The notes below the pieces were generated by a model, which was given only the letters and a program-made list of their open reading frames with translations, did no database searches and had not been told where the DNA came from. From Sediminibacillus halophilus (GTDB lineage: Bacteria; Bacillota; Bacilli; Bacillales; Amphibacillaceae), in assembly GCF_900103695.1 (NCBI RefSeq), contig NZ_FNHF01000006.1, positions 173,603 through 237,602 of the forward strand: a stretch of 64,000 bases of DNA. The letters are read 5' to 3'. A program made the translations under genes and the position numbers. This document shows positions 44,633 to 54,649 of the stretch, piece by piece (position 1 is the stretch's first letter; each line of letters starts with the position of its first letter).

Positions 44633-44746
44633 CGGACACTATTAAAGTATAGTTTTGACTGCTGAGCTACGTGTTGATAACGGTTGAGCCAATCATCACT
44701 AAATTAGCGCGTGGTGAGACACACGTTTACTGTGCTTTCCAGCTGC

Positions 44747-45226
44747 CTAGCTTAGGCCAGCTTTAGTCAACCCAAACGCTGTGTCAGCAGACCCCGGCAC
44801 ATTTTTAAAAGCGACGTTAATGCGGTTCCAAGCATTGATTGCCATGATGGAAAAGGTTAGATCTGAAATTTCCTTTTCAGACAACTGCTCCCTAACACGA
44901 TCAAAAATGTCATCAGGAACACCTTGATCAGGTAACTTAGTCAACACTTCAGTCCAGGCTAGTGCAGCACGTTCGCGTGGACTAAATAACGTTGAATCGC
45001 GCCAAACTGAGATGTGGTAAAGGCGAAGCTCACTCTCGCCATCGATCTTAGCCTGTTTGATATGCATATCTAGGCAAAAACCGCATCCATTCATTTGTGA
45101 AGCTCTTATGTGAACAAGATGTTGGATTTTCTCCTCAATTGAACTCTCCTTCTCGGCATTACTGAGTTCCATCATCTTTTTGGAAAATTCCGGTGATTGT
45201 TGCATGTAATTAATACGTTGTGTCAT
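44747..45226 (-). CDS. Carboxymuconolactone decarboxylase / AhpD-like protein
   Basis: 159-residue all-helical protein of the CMD/AhpD superfamily. The redox motif is complete: NGCGFCLDMHIKQA (CxxC...H) at about 47-60, with ERAALAWTEVLT later. Members act as alkylhydroperoxidases or as decarboxylases; the CxxC favours a redox role. ECF41 sigma factors commonly control such genes. AAAGGAG lies 9 bases before the ATG. Confidence 0.88.
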   Translation of the reverse strand: MTQRINYMQQSPEFSKKMMELSNAEKESSIEEKIQHLVHIRASQMNGCGFCLDMHIKQAKIDGESELRLYHISVWRDSTLFSPRERAALAWTEVLTKLPDQGVPDDIFDRVREQLSEKEISDLTFSIMAINAWNRINVAFKNVPGSADTAFGLTKAGLS

Positions 45227-45931
45227 GATTGTTGTACATCTCCTTTTTTATAAGTATTCTATAAACGCTAACTAAATTTTTTAATGAACCAGTTTAATAT
45301 CCAATCTTATGCTTTCAAATTTGCCATAACTGTCGCTTTTTATACCATTAGCTTTAATTTCACCTCCTTTTGATAATTGCGTTCAAATATATAACGAAAA
45401 TAGGACTTATTTTGTGACAAACAACCTAATGTGGAGTTACTGAATTTTCTGAAAATGTAACTAAATTTTACGCAATAGAGATAAGGTTTAAGGCGAGAAA
45501 TAATAAGGAACAAGGATGACCAAAAAGGGGAGTGGAGAAGCGGAGAAAATGGCAAAGAAAAAGAACCGAGAAGGTATACCGTTGGTACATTCTCGATTCT
45601 GATTGGTAGAATAAGACTTAGTTACATGTTGTAAGCGGGAGTTACAGATACACAACAGCTGTAGCTTTGAAATAAAATTTGATTAAAAGTGTTGCTCAAA
45701 CTCTCTTTTTACAGCAAACAAAAAGAATCCATTTTGAAAAAAGATAGATCAAAATGGATTCTTTTCTTGTGATGGTGTGCAATTTTTATAAAAAAGTTTG
45801 ATCATTTTTTGCCGTTGATCTCCCACAATCTGCCCGATTGCTGAAGAATTGAAGTAAATTTCTATTTCAATTGACCAATTCGCAGATATTGTATTATAAG
45901 ATCAACCAGTCGATTTTCGATTTACTTATAT
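45227..45931. other. Gene-free region with a long hairpin
   Basis: No supported gene. There is a strong AAAGGAGGTGAA site on the minus strand (about 45359-45370) followed by a 26-codon frame beginning with ATT (45358-45281), coding status doubtful. A 17-bp perfect hairpin lies at 45721-45765. Confidence 0.4.
45721..45765. terminator. Orphan 17-bp perfect hairpin
   Basis: aaaagaatccattttga (45721-45737) and tcaaaatggattctttt (45749-45765) with an 11-base A/G-rich loop. Terminator-like in both directions, but no gene ends nearby except the SDR gene about 170 bases to the right. Confidence 0.55.
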
Positions 45932-46657
45932 TTACCCCTGCGCAGTGGGGCGGACAATGACCTCGTTCACGTCAATCTCAGCCGGTTGTTCGATTGCAAA
46001 CGCAATCGATCGGGCGATTGCGTCTGCAGGCATAGCAATGTCCTTAAGCCGGGCTTTTACCTCCGGATTTGTCATAGAATCCACGACACTCGTCCGCGTC
46101 ATACCTGGTGAAATTATCGTCACCCGCAGCTTATCACCAGCTTCTTGCCGCAAACCCTCTGAGATGGCACGTACAGCGTACTTCGTACCTGAATAGACCG
46201 ATTGGTTTTGTACAGTCTTATGTCCTGCAGTAGAAGCAATGTTAATAAAATGCCCGCTACCCTGCTTGCGGAATACAGGCAGTGCTGCTGCGATGCCATA
46301 CAAAACGCCTTTAATGTTGACGTCGATCATTTTTTCCCAATCCTCGACGAGCAGGTCGTCAAGGGGGGAAATCGGCATAACACCGGCATTGTTTATAATT
46401 ACATCAACTTTTCCATAGGTATTTACAGCGTGTTTTACCAAATTTTCAACATCACTACGTTTTGTTACATCCGTTACCTGAAAACTTGCTGAACCACCCT
46501 TGGAAGTAATAGTGGTGACCAATTCATCAAGTTGTTGTTTTCTTCTAGCGCCAACAACTACCTTAGCACCTCTCTCTGCCAACAAAGTTGCAGCTGCTTT
46601 TCCCATTCCACTGCTTGCGCCCGTAATGATAATGACCTTGTTTTGAATATTTGACAC
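45932..46657 (-). CDS. SDR family oxidoreductase (clavulanate-dehydrogenase-like)
   Basis: 241-residue classical short-chain dehydrogenase. NAD(P)-binding TGASSGMG is at about 13-20, NNAGVMP at 83-89, and the catalytic Ser (NIASTAGH) and YSGTK are present. GTG start 8 bases after AAGGAGG; the in-frame ATG 7 codons earlier overlaps that site. It is divergent from a MerR-type gene and its promoter has a 19-bp spacer with a centred palindrome, so MerR control is likely. Substrate unknown, perhaps an aldehyde or quinone. Confidence 0.88.
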   Translation of the reverse strand: MSNIQNKVIIITGASSGMGKAAATLLAERGAKVVVGARRKQQLDELVTTITSKGGSASFQVTDVTKRSDVENLVKHAVNTYGKVDVIINNAGVMPISPLDDLLVEDWEKMIDVNIKGVLYGIAAALPVFRKQGSGHFINIASTAGHKTVQNQSVYSGTKYAVRAISEGLRQEAGDKLRVTIISPGMTRTSVVDSMTNPEVKARLKDIAMPADAIARSIAFAIEQPAEIDVNEVIVRPTAQG

Positions 46658-46806
46658 AATAAATCCTCCTTCATCCACTGGGAACTTAATACATGCTACT
46701 ATTGATATTTGAATCTAACCTTCCTTTCTTTAAATAAAGCCACTTTGAATCAATGCTTTATGACTTCTGAGTCAGTTTTTAATTTCTTCTATCAATAGTT
46801 CTACTT

Positions 46807-46837
46807 AGTATACTTTGTTATTCTAACAATAAGTCAA
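46807..46837 (-). promoter_or_regulatory. MerR-type promoter of the SDR gene
   Basis: On the minus strand -35 TTGACT (46837-46832), a 19-bp spacer (46831-46813) containing the palindrome ttgtta-gaa-taacaa, and -10 TATACT (46812-46807). The over-long spacer with a centred dyad is the hallmark of promoters that MerR proteins activate by DNA twisting. Confidence 0.8.
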
Positions 46838-46912
46838 ACTTAATTTTTTTATAAGATAGTATTATTAAATAGAGATGACTGAAGTTTATCTTTCCCTTTT
46901 AATAGGGTTAAT

Positions 46913-46929
46913 GTTATAGTAACTATAAC
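46913..46929. promoter_or_regulatory. Palindrome before the merR gene
   Basis: gttatag-taa-ctataac, perfect 7-bp arms, about 20 bases before the MerR start codon. Sequence differs from the dyad in the SDR promoter. Possible autoregulatory site or promoter element. Confidence 0.5.
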
Positions 46930-46948
46930 TTGAAAGGAGGTAAATTAA

Positions 46949-47341
46949 ATGCCATATTCAATGAAATATGTCGTAGATTACCTAAATGTAACTGCGAATA
47001 CTCTTAGATACTATGAAAAAGAAGGGATACTAAAAAATATTTCTCGTGATTCCATGGGACATAGGGTATATGACGAAAAAAATATTGAGACACTAGATTT
47101 TATCCGTACTTTAAGATTAACCGGAATGCCCATTTCCAAAATTAAGGAGTATCTTGATTTATACGAAATTGGAGATGATACTATATCACAACGAAAGGAA
47201 ATGATGATGCGGCACAAATTAGTGGTGCAGAATAAGATTAATGAGGATCTCAAACACTTAGAAGTTATAAGTTATAAAGTAGCCATGTATGAAATTATAG
47301 AAAAAGGATACAGACAGAACCCTCCACGACACGATGATTGA
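46949..47341 (+). CDS. MerR family regulator (AdhR-like)
   Basis: 130-residue activator. The N-terminal winged helix is typical (YVVDYLNVTANTLRYYEKEGIL, HRVYDEKNIETLDFIRTLRLTGMPISKIKEYLDLYEIGD), followed by the dimer coiled coil (about 85-120) and a short tail with no Cys, so not a metal sensor. Length and layout resemble AdhR/NmlR proteins that respond to aldehydes or redox-active compounds. AAGGAGG 8-9 bases before the ATG. It faces away from the SDR gene it probably activates. Confidence 0.88.
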   Translation: MPYSMKYVVDYLNVTANTLRYYEKEGILKNISRDSMGHRVYDEKNIETLDFIRTLRLTGMPISKIKEYLDLYEIGDDTISQRKEMMMRHKLVVQNKINEDLKHLEVISYKVAMYEIIEKGYRQNPPRHDD

Positions 47342-47971
47342 AGTGTTGATGGTATGACTCCCTTTTTGCCTTTACTCTAAAAGAGGTTAGGTATATTTTT
47401 TGGTCTTTTGATCACAAATCGCCATTGGTAATATAGTGTTTTTTTTCATAGTAACAAGGTAAGTTACCACAATCTTTTATCTTCCTGTTAATTAGTTGGA
47501 ATTTTTCCAAATCCCCCTTCATCCCTTCTCTCCCAACACTTTACTCCTGTTTTCAATCCTAAGGGCAATGTTATTAAGTTCTTCCCTAAAACGCCGATTT
47601 CGCCCTCTTTTTCACGTTCTGGCTTGTATCGAATATTTGGACAATGTTAAATAGATGTTCCCTGAACGAGAACAGAAATAAGAAAAAAACATGAGAAAAG
47701 AGAACTGAAAGAAATCGATATAAAAACCACCTGAATCCTATTGGACAAGGGATTGAAGAGATATTGAGCATAAGAAAAAGACTGGACCCGTATTGGATCC
47801 AGCCTGGATTCGTATTTATTTTACGATTGACTGAAAATGACTGTCTTCCCCTTCTTGTTTCCTCACGTTCTTCCCTCTAAAGTACCAACTATTTAACAGT
47901 AGGTACCGACTTTTTAGCTTGGGGAAGTAGAATTTAGCGGGGAGATAACAGCAAGGACTTGCCTGTTTTTA
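47342..47971. other. Gene-free stretch right of merR
   Basis: No supported gene in about 630 bases. A minus-strand hairpin near 47782-47802 with a T-rich tail may end the glmS transcript. Confidence 0.4.
47772..47803 (-). terminator. Likely glmS terminator
   Basis: On the minus strand ctggatcc / ggtccag with loop aatacg, then TCTTTTTCTT. It lies 170 bases after the glmS stop. Confidence 0.5.
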
Positions 47972-49777
47972 TTACTCCACTGTCACACTCTTCGCCAAGT
48001 TACGCGGCTTATCAACATCACAGTCACGGTGCAGTGCAGCATAATAAGCAAGCAGCTGCATTGGAACGACACTTACCAGTGGTGTCAGCAATTCATGTAC
48101 ATGAGGGAGAACCAAGGTGTCGCCCTCCTGTTCCAAACCTTTCATGCTGATAACGCAGGTCTTCGCTCCGCGGGCCGCAACCTCCTGGACATTGCCGCGG
48201 ATGGATAAATTGACACTTTCCTGAGTCGCCAACGCAATGACTGGAGTGCCATCTTCAATCAACGCAATCGTTCCATGCTTCAGCTCACCACCGGCGAAGC
48301 CTTCTGCCTGAATATAGGAAATTTCCTTCAGTTTCAAGGATGCTTCCTGGACGACAAAGTAATCAAGTCCTCTGCCGATATAAAACGCATTGCGTGTCTC
48401 TGTAAAGAAGTCTCTGGCTATTTCTTCAATTATTTCTTTTTGATCGGTCAAACCTTCCATCGCATTTGCCACGATAGCCAATTCCTGAAGTGGATTGAAG
48501 TCGAAAGATAGTCTTTTCGCTTTAGCTGTATCCACTGCCAAAATGGCTAGCACCGCAATCTGTGCTGTATAAGCTTTGGTTGAGGCAACGGCGATTTCTG
48601 GTCCTGCATGTAAATGCAGGGTATAGTCTGCTTCACGAGAAAGGGTGGAACCCGGCACGTTTGTCAACGTTAGGGACGGGTGTCCTAATTCTTTGATTTT
48701 CACTAGTACAGAACGGCTGTCGGCTGTTTCGCCGCTCTGAGAAATAAATACAAACAAAGGCTTTTCTGATAGTAACGGCATGTTGTAAGAAAATTCACTG
48801 GCAATATGCACTTCCACTGGAACATTAGCAATGTTCTCCAAGAACTGTTTTCCTACGAGTCCCGCATGGAAGCTGGTGCCTGCCGCAATGATATAGACAC
48901 GGTCGGTCTCAAGCATTGCCTGACGCACCTGCTCATCCAGTTTGATTTCATCGTTTTCATCCTGGTATTCCTGAATAATTTTTCGCATTACAAACGGTTG
49001 TTCATCGATTTCCTTTAACATGAAATGAGGGTATGTCCCTTTTTCTATATCTGTGGCGTCGATTTCAACCGTGAACGGTTCCCGCTCTACGACAGTACCG
49101 TCCAGTTTTTGCAATTCTACGTTGTCTCTCGATACAATGATGATTTCTTTGTCTTCCAGCTCCATATAACGATCCGTCACTTGCAGCGTTGCCATCGAGT
49201 CACTGGCCACCACATTAAAGCCATCGCCAAGCCCTACCAATAACGGGCTTTTATTTTTTGCAACATAGATGGTATCTTGATCTTCAGCATCGATTAAAGC
49301 AACAGCATACGAGCCTTTCAACAAAGCGATCGCTTCGCGAAAAGCCTGGACGACATCGCCAAGCTCTTGATAAAGTTTTTCAATCAACTGAACGATGATT
49401 TCTGTATCTGTCTCGCTATGAAGCGTAACATCGCCCAAAAACTCATTGCGGACATCTTTATAGTTCTCAATTACGCCATTGTGGACGATGGTAAATCGTT
49501 GCGTGGTGCTTTGATGCGGGTGGGCATTTTCTTCACTGGGAGCACCATGTGTTGCCCAGCGGGTATGACCAATTCCCATGGTAGCAAAGCTATCATCTGT
49601 TTCCACTTTCGAGCGTAAAGCCGCTATCCGGCCTTTTACCTTGAACAAATTGATGCCATCGTCATTCAATGTAGCGATTCCCGCAGAATCGTACCCGCGG
49701 TATTCCAGTTTTTCCAAGCCGTTTAAAAGTACTTCCTTTGTATTGTTGTTTCCAATATAACCTACAATTCCACACAT
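47972..49777 (-). CDS. glmS: Glutamine--fructose-6-phosphate aminotransferase
   Basis: Makes glucosamine-6-phosphate from fructose-6-phosphate and glutamine, the first step toward UDP-GlcNAc for peptidoglycan and teichoic acids. 601 residues, typical. The mature N-terminal Cys nucleophile follows the start Met (MCGIVGYIG). The glutaminase domain covers about 2-220, and two SIS isomerase domains follow ([32 protein letters not shown]). The C-terminus ends KSVTVE as usual. AAGGAGG is 9 bases upstream of this ATG; the frame extends 11 codons further without support. Controlled by a glmS ribozyme in the leader. Confidence 0.97.
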   Translation of the reverse strand: MCGIVGYIGNNNTKEVLLNGLEKLEYRGYDSAGIATLNDDGINLFKVKGRIAALRSKVETDDSFATMGIGHTRWATHGAPSEENAHPHQSTTQRFTIVHNGVIENYKDVRNEFLGDVTLHSETDTEIIVQLIEKLYQELGDVVQAFREAIALLKGSYAVALIDAEDQDTIYVAKNKSPLLVGLGDGFNVVASDSMATLQVTDRYMELEDKEIIIVSRDNVELQKLDGTVVEREPFTVEIDATDIEKGTYPHFMLKEIDEQPFVMRKIIQEYQDENDEIKLDEQVRQAMLETDRVYIIAAGTSFHAGLVGKQFLENIANVPVEVHIASEFSYNMPLLSEKPLFVFISQSGETADSRSVLVKIKELGHPSLTLTNVPGSTLSREADYTLHLHAGPEIAVASTKAYTAQIAVLAILAVDTAKAKRLSFDFNPLQELAIVANAMEGLTDQKEIIEEIARDFFTETRNAFYIGRGLDYFVVQEASLKLKEISYIQAEGFAGGELKHGTIALIEDGTPVIALATQESVNLSIRGNVQEVAARGAKTCVISMKGLEQEGDTLVLPHVHELLTPLVSVVPMQLLAYYAALHRDCDVDKPRNLAKSVTVE

Positions 49778-49939
49778 ATCGTTGTTATCCTCCTTGAGTG
49801 CAAGGGGCAAACAAACGACCAGCAGAAAAAGTCACCTCAGACATTGCCGATTTTTGCGCACAGCAAAAAGCAGCAAAATCCGCCAGGAAGACTGTTTCCT
49901 CTATAATTTTCAGGGGCGTTTCGTTTGCCCCTTTCCCGT

Positions 49940-50115
49940 AAAATGATTAGTTGTATCATCTTGTTTTTCTCCTTGTACAAAGAGTCGCCTCTTTGGTTTC
50001 GGAAGCAAAAACATGACGGTTGAGATGTGTGCAACCGGGAGGCATCCGCCGAACTGCTCGATAAACCTCCTCCTCGTCAACTATTTTCCTCCGTGCGGAA
50101 AATAGCCCAGGCGCT
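49940..50115 (-). ncRNA. glmS ribozyme riboswitch
   Basis: On the minus strand the 5' part reads AGCGCCTGGGC (cleavage expected before the G of GCGCC at about 50114). The conserved core follows: GACGAGGAGGAGGTTTATCG and TTCGGCGGATGCCTCCCGG, then the P3/P4 region ending near GATGATACAACTAATCA. Glucosamine-6-phosphate acts as cofactor for self-cleavage, which destabilises the glmS mRNA. Position 165 bases upstream of glmS fits. The exact 3' end is estimated. Confidence 0.92.
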
Positions 50116-50280
50116 TTTATTAACTTTTACATCGATCCTCCTTCCTTTTTGAATGAAGCATCCATGCCCTAACTGTTTAACCGGTCATTTAGCCAGTTAA
50201 ACCTTTAAAAGCAGAATACACTTTATTTTACTGCAAAAAAATCAGACTGGCAATAGTTCTTTCTGTCCGGACATAATAAA

Positions 50281-50322
50281 ATATGCATAAAACGGAATAG
50301 AAGTGCCGTTTTATGCATATTC
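50281..50322 (-). terminator. glmM terminator
   Basis: atatgcataaaacgg (50281-50295) / ccgttttatgcatat (50306-50320), perfect 15-bp stem; T-rich on the minus strand. It separates the cdaA-cdaR-glmM unit from the glmS leader. Confidence 0.8.
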
Positions 50323-50339
50323 ATTTCTTTAGAAATTAT

Positions 50340-51689
50340 CTATTCCCGCAAACCGAGCAGTTCATCGATCACATTCGCAACACGATCCACGTATTTTTCA
50401 CAATCTTCTTTGGTCGGCGCCTCTACCATGACGCGCACCAACGGCTCGGTACCAGATGGGCGAACCAACACCCGTCCATTGCTGCCAAGTTCTTCTTCCA
50501 CTTTTTCAATCGCTTCCTGAATGGTGGAATTGACCAACGCCTCATTTTTATCGACTACTTTAACGTTTTTCAATACCTGCGGGAACTTTTCCATTTCCGA
50601 AGCAAGCTCGGATAAAGGCTTGCCCGTTTCCTTCAAGACGTTGACAAGCTGCAGTGCAGTCAGCATCCCGTCGCCAGTTGTATTGTAGTCAAGGAAGATG
50701 ATGTGCCCGGACTGCTCCCCGCCGAGGTTGTAGCCGCCTTTACGCATTTCTTCCATGACATATCGGTCACCGACTGCTGTTTTGTCACTTTTCATTCCGT
50801 GTTTTTCCAATGCTTTATAAAAACCGATATTGCTCATTATTGTCGATACAACCGTGTTGTGACGCAGCAAGCCTTTGTCGTTAAAATACTTACCGCATAT
50901 ATACATAATCTGATCTCCATCGATAATGTTGCCCAGTTCATCGATTGCTATCAGGCGGTCGCCGTCGCCGTCAAAGGCAAGCCCGATATCCGCTTGTTTT
51001 TCCAATACGAAATCACGCAGCGTTTCAGGGTGAGTAGAACCGACCCCGTCGTTTATATTCAATCCATCCGGTGACGTACCGATGGAAGAGATGTCCGCTT
51101 CCAAATCGGCAAACAAATGGGAAGCAAGTGATGAAGTAGCTCCGTGGGCACAATCCAAGGCTATATGAAGCCCGTCAAAGTCATTGTCCACTGACTGTTT
51201 CAAATACTGAATATACTTTTGACCGCCTTCAAAATAATCATTGACTTGACCGATATCGCCCCCGACAGGACGCGGCAAATCGTCTTCATCGCGATTCATC
51301 AGTGACTCGATTTCCTGCTCTTGTTCGTCTGAAAGTTTAAAGCCATCAGGACTGAAGAATTTGATGCCGTTATCCTCTACCGGATTATGGGATGCAGAAA
51401 TCATCACACCCGCTTCCGCGCTGAGTGCTTTTGTTAAAAAGGCAACGCCGGGAGTTGAAATAACGCCAAGGCGCATCACCTCTGCACCAATCGATAAAAG
51501 ACCGGCAGACAGTGCGTTCTCCAGCATATTACCGGAAACTCTTGTATCGCGGCCGATTAAAATCTTTGGCCTGCTCGTTCCCTTTGTCAGAACATAGCCG
51601 CCAAAGCGGCCCAATTTAAAAGCAAGTTCTGGTGTTAGTTCTTTGTTTGCTATCCCTCTTACTCCATCTGTTCCGAAATATTTTCCCAT
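50340..51689 (-). CDS. glmM: Phosphoglucosamine mutase
   Basis: Converts glucosamine-6-phosphate to glucosamine-1-phosphate. 449 residues, normal length. Active-site Ser in [14 protein letters not shown] (about 97-110), metal loop DGDGDR (about 241-246), sugar loop GGEQSGH and phosphate loop [14 protein letters not shown] near the C-terminus. AGGAGAGG precedes the ATG. Third gene of the cdaA-cdaR-glmM operon; GlmM is known to bind and inhibit CdaA, which ties c-di-AMP level to wall synthesis. Confidence 0.97.
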   Translation of the reverse strand: MGKYFGTDGVRGIANKELTPELAFKLGRFGGYVLTKGTSRPKILIGRDTRVSGNMLENALSAGLLSIGAEVMRLGVISTPGVAFLTKALSAEAGVMISASHNPVEDNGIKFFSPDGFKLSDEQEQEIESLMNRDEDDLPRPVGGDIGQVNDYFEGGQKYIQYLKQSVDNDFDGLHIALDCAHGATSSLASHLFADLEADISSIGTSPDGLNINDGVGSTHPETLRDFVLEKQADIGLAFDGDGDRLIAIDELGNIIDGDQIMYICGKYFNDKGLLRHNTVVSTIMSNIGFYKALEKHGMKSDKTAVGDRYVMEEMRKGGYNLGGEQSGHIIFLDYNTTGDGMLTALQLVNVLKETGKPLSELASEMEKFPQVLKNVKVVDKNEALVNSTIQEAIEKVEEELGSNGRVLVRPSGTEPLVRVMVEAPTKEDCEKYVDRVANVIDELLGLRE

Positions 51690-51723
51690 GATGCACCTCT
51701 CCTTTATTCCTTCACGTAAAGTA

Positions 51724-52962
51724 TCATTCTATCTGGACGGTTATTTCTTCAAATTCTGGTTCTACCGCTACTCCGTCCGGGCCGCTTATACTTACTGGAA
51801 GCTTATGCTCCCCCGCGGCCAGACTCCCGGCATCGACCGATAACTGAAAGTCACTGGCTGTAATCCCATCGAGCTCTTCTTCTGTTCCCAGCGCCGTCAC
51901 ATTCATTTCATCTTCTTCTGGTTCAATAAAATTCAACGTCGCATCTTCCGGAAGATTATGGACATCGATTGGAACATTTTCTATGGTAGACGTTTCTGTA
52001 CGCTCCAATTCAATTTGTACTTTTACCTGTTCCGGCTCCACCAGGCGCATATCCGTGGATGGTGCCAGGCTAACTTCCATAGTAGTTGCTTCCGTAATTT
52101 TGGAAAGATCGATTTCCTCGGTCTCGATTTGCTCGATATTCGCCAGGTTTTCCTCTGAAGCATAGACCTTCACATCGCTTGGTTCCACTTCCATCGATTT
52201 AATGGAATAACCGTCCGGCAGCTCTCCTTTAGTCACGGTTTCTACTGGAACTTCTTTATTTGGGCTATTTATATCGACAGATACTTCAACCGTTTCCGGC
52301 TCCACCCGTACACTTAGCTCATTGCCTTGGCTGTCATAAACTTTCACCGGCACTTCTCTTGAATCAATTGGTTTATCTACATCCTTCAAGTCCACATACG
52401 CTTTTACAACGGCAACCTTGTCTACTTCGCTTTGCGAACTGGTTACTTCCACCGTTTGCGGTTCTGCAGAAGCATCACCGATTTCAAATCCATCCGCTAA
52501 TTGACTCGGATTGATGTAATCTACCTCGACAGGGAACGACTCTGTAGCCCGTTCTTCAATCGTAACTTCAGCAGTTTTTGGCTCCATTTCGACATTGATA
52601 TCACTAGGAATGCCTGAGTACTGGATCTCGACAGTATGAGTCCCCGGTTCAAGGCCCTGCAAGTCAACAAACACCTCAAATGAGCGTTGTCTTACCAAAG
52701 GGGTTACAGAACTATTCGGCCCTTCTATATTCATGTTGACATTCTCCGGCACACCGCTTACCACATAATTTTCTTCATCGATTTCAATGTTGACTGGCAC
52801 ATTGTTCATCGTTTCTATTTGCTCAGAACCGCTTGGAATGAAGGTTTTCGAGTCATCTGGCGGAGCAATATTATCGTCCAGCCTTACTGCCGTGAAGAGC
52901 AGTATCGCCATCGCCAATGATAGACCCCGGATAACCCAAGGACTTTTCAACCAATTATCCAT
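51724..52962 (-). CDS. cdaR: YbbR-domain regulator of the diadenylate cyclase
   Basis: 412-residue extracytoplasmic protein held by one N-terminal helix (about 13-30). Four YbbR repeats follow, each starting near [24 protein letters not shown] and NVPIDVHN. Strongly acidic, as expected for an exposed domain in a salt-tolerant bacterium. CdaR modulates CdaA activity. It overlaps the end of cdaA by 8 bases, so the two are translationally coupled. Confidence 0.93.
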   Translation of the reverse strand: MDNWLKSPWVIRGLSLAMAILLFTAVRLDDNIAPPDDSKTFIPSGSEQIETMNNVPVNIEIDEENYVVSGVPENVNMNIEGPNSSVTPLVRQRSFEVFVDLQGLEPGTHTVEIQYSGIPSDINVEMEPKTAEVTIEERATESFPVEVDYINPSQLADGFEIGDASAEPQTVEVTSSQSEVDKVAVVKAYVDLKDVDKPIDSREVPVKVYDSQGNELSVRVEPETVEVSVDINSPNKEVPVETVTKGELPDGYSIKSMEVEPSDVKVYASEENLANIEQIETEEIDLSKITEATTMEVSLAPSTDMRLVEPEQVKVQIELERTETSTIENVPIDVHNLPEDATLNFIEPEEDEMNVTALGTEEELDGITASDFQLSVDAGSLAAGEHKLPVSISGPDGVAVEPEFEEITVQIE

Positions 52963-53782
52963 TCTTTTTCCCCCTCCAGTTCCAGCTTTTTGCCATAGGG
53001 GACTTAGCAGTAATATCCAGCTCTTGTTTCAGCATTTCGATTAGTTTTTCCTGGTCCAGATCCCTGTGCAATTCTCCGTTTTTCGTACAAGAGATTTGTC
53101 CAGTTTCTTCTGATACTACCACGGTCAATGCGTCAGTCACTTCACTGATGCCCATCGCAGCTCTGTGCCTCGTTCCCAACTCCTTTGAGATAAATGGGTT
53201 TTCCGATAACGGCAAATAACAAGCAGCAGCGATGATTTGTTCATTTTTCAAAATAACTGCCCCATCGTGTAGTGGGGTGTTGGGTATAAATATGTTGGTC
53301 AACAGCTCATTCGTCAATCTTCCATTAATCGGAATTCCGGTTTCGACATAGTCACCCATCGGTGTTTCCCTTTCAATGGTAATCAAAGCACCGATTCTTC
53401 GTTTCGCCATATAATTGCAGGACTTTACGATAGCTTCAACGTTTCGGTTTAATAATTCTTCTTCGGAAGTTGTGTTCCGAGAAAAAAAGCTTCCTCGGCC
53501 CAATTGTTCCAAAGCACGTCTGAGCTCTGGCTGAAATAGGATAATAATCCCCAGAAAGCCCCAAGTGATTGCCTGCCACATCAACCAGTTGACGGTTCTC
53601 AAGTTAAGTACACTCTCACTGCTCAAAAACCAAATTCCAAGCACGACAAAAATACCCTTTAACAGTTGAATAGCCTTCGTGCCTCTGATTAACATGATCA
53701 ATTTATATAAAACATACCAGACAAGGGCAATGTCTATTCCGATTCTAAGTATTCCAAGTACGTTGATCCCCTCATCAAACAT
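52955..53782 (-). CDS. cdaA: Membrane diadenylate cyclase CdaA
   Basis: Makes c-di-AMP from two ATP; the signal controls K+ uptake, osmolyte balance and wall homeostasis. 275 residues: three N-terminal helices (about 10-85), then the DAC domain with both catalytic motifs, LHDGAVIL and LGTRHRAAMG. First gene of cdaA-cdaR-glmM. A leader hairpin (gtacttg / caagtac enclosing tccc / ggga) lies in the 5' region at about 53838-53878. Confidence 0.96.
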   Translation of the reverse strand: MFDEGINVLGILRIGIDIALVWYVLYKLIMLIRGTKAIQLLKGIFVVLGIWFLSSESVLNLRTVNWLMWQAITWGFLGIIILFQPELRRALEQLGRGSFFSRNTTSEEELLNRNVEAIVKSCNYMAKRRIGALITIERETPMGDYVETGIPINGRLTNELLTNIFIPNTPLHDGAVILKNEQIIAAACYLPLSENPFISKELGTRHRAAMGISEVTDALTVVVSEETGQISCTKNGELHRDLDQEKLIEMLKQELDITAKSPMAKSWNWRGKKNG

Positions 53783-53974
53783 GTTTCCACGTCCTTCTAT
53801 GCATGAAATCTTCTTCCTATCTGTTGATTGATAACGCTATGTACTTGCATTTTAATCCCTGGCAAGGGAATTCTCAAGTACCATCCCTCCGGACAAGCTA
53901 TTTTATTATATCATATATTAACATTATTCAATAATTACGCTTAAATGTATATACTTCCTTGTTTCGAACAATAT

Positions 53975-54008
53975 AAAACCTTTGCCCTACAAGAAAGGCA
54001 AAGGTTTT
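53975..54008 (-). terminator. Terminator after rsiW
   Basis: aaaacctttgcc / ggcaaaggtttt, perfect 12-bp stem 14 bases after the rsiW stop; short T-run on the minus strand. Confidence 0.75.
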
Positions 54009-54021
54009 GTTCATGTCCCCA

Positions 54022-54633
54022 TTATTCTTTCAACGAAAATACACTTTTGGTTACATCTTTGATATGATACCAAATCCAGTCAAACAATTGGTTCACTTCT
54101 TTTAAGTCACCACTAACTTGACCGGCTGAGGCCATTAGGTGGTCCCCATTGATGATGACCACATCTCCATTTACTTCTCCTTCTATCTTCACGTCCCCGT
54201 TTTTGACAACCAAGTCCCCGTCGACCACCACATCTTCTGGAACAATGACGGTATCATCCTGGATAATTAAGTTCTTTTGCTTCGAAACGGACAATTGACC
54301 ATCTTGATTCCAAGCGGAGAAAATTCCGCTAAACATAAATATGAAGAAAATCGCGGCGGCGGTTATAATCGGGTGGGCTTTGAACCAGCGCATAAAGCCA
54401 ACGCGTCTTTTTTCTTTTGGAAGACTGTTCATTACGTTTGCTGTGAAATCGGAAGGTGCCTGGATTTCACTGCTGCTCTTCAACATCGTAACCGTTCTTT
54501 TCAACTCATGAAAATGCTTCTGGCACGCTTCACAGGACTGCAAGTGGTTGCGTAACTTATTTTCTTGTTCCTTCGATAGGTTTCCATCCAGATATATGTG
54601 CATGAGGTTAACAATTTCTTTATCGCAGCTCAT
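54022..54633 (-). CDS. rsiW: Anti-sigma-W factor
   Basis: 203-residue single-pass membrane protein that holds SigW inactive until cut by PrsW/RasP under envelope stress. The cytoplasmic zinc anti-sigma domain has the H-x3-C-x2-C pattern (NHLQSCEACQKH, about 29-40). One helix lies at about 88-108. The external part carries a bactofilin-like beta repeat (VVDGDLVVKNGDVKIEGEVNGDVVI). It lies 16 bases after sigW in the same operon. Confidence 0.94.
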   Translation of the reverse strand: MSCDKEIVNLMHIYLDGNLSKEQENKLRNHLQSCEACQKHFHELKRTVTMLKSSSEIQAPSDFTANVMNSLPKEKRRVGFMRWFKAHPIITAAAIFFIFMFSGIFSAWNQDGQLSVSKQKNLIIQDDTVIVPEDVVVDGDLVVKNGDVKIEGEVNGDVVIINGDHLMASAGQVSGDLKEVNQLFDWIWYHIKDVTKSVFSLKE

Positions 54634-54649
54634 TTGTATTCACACTCCT

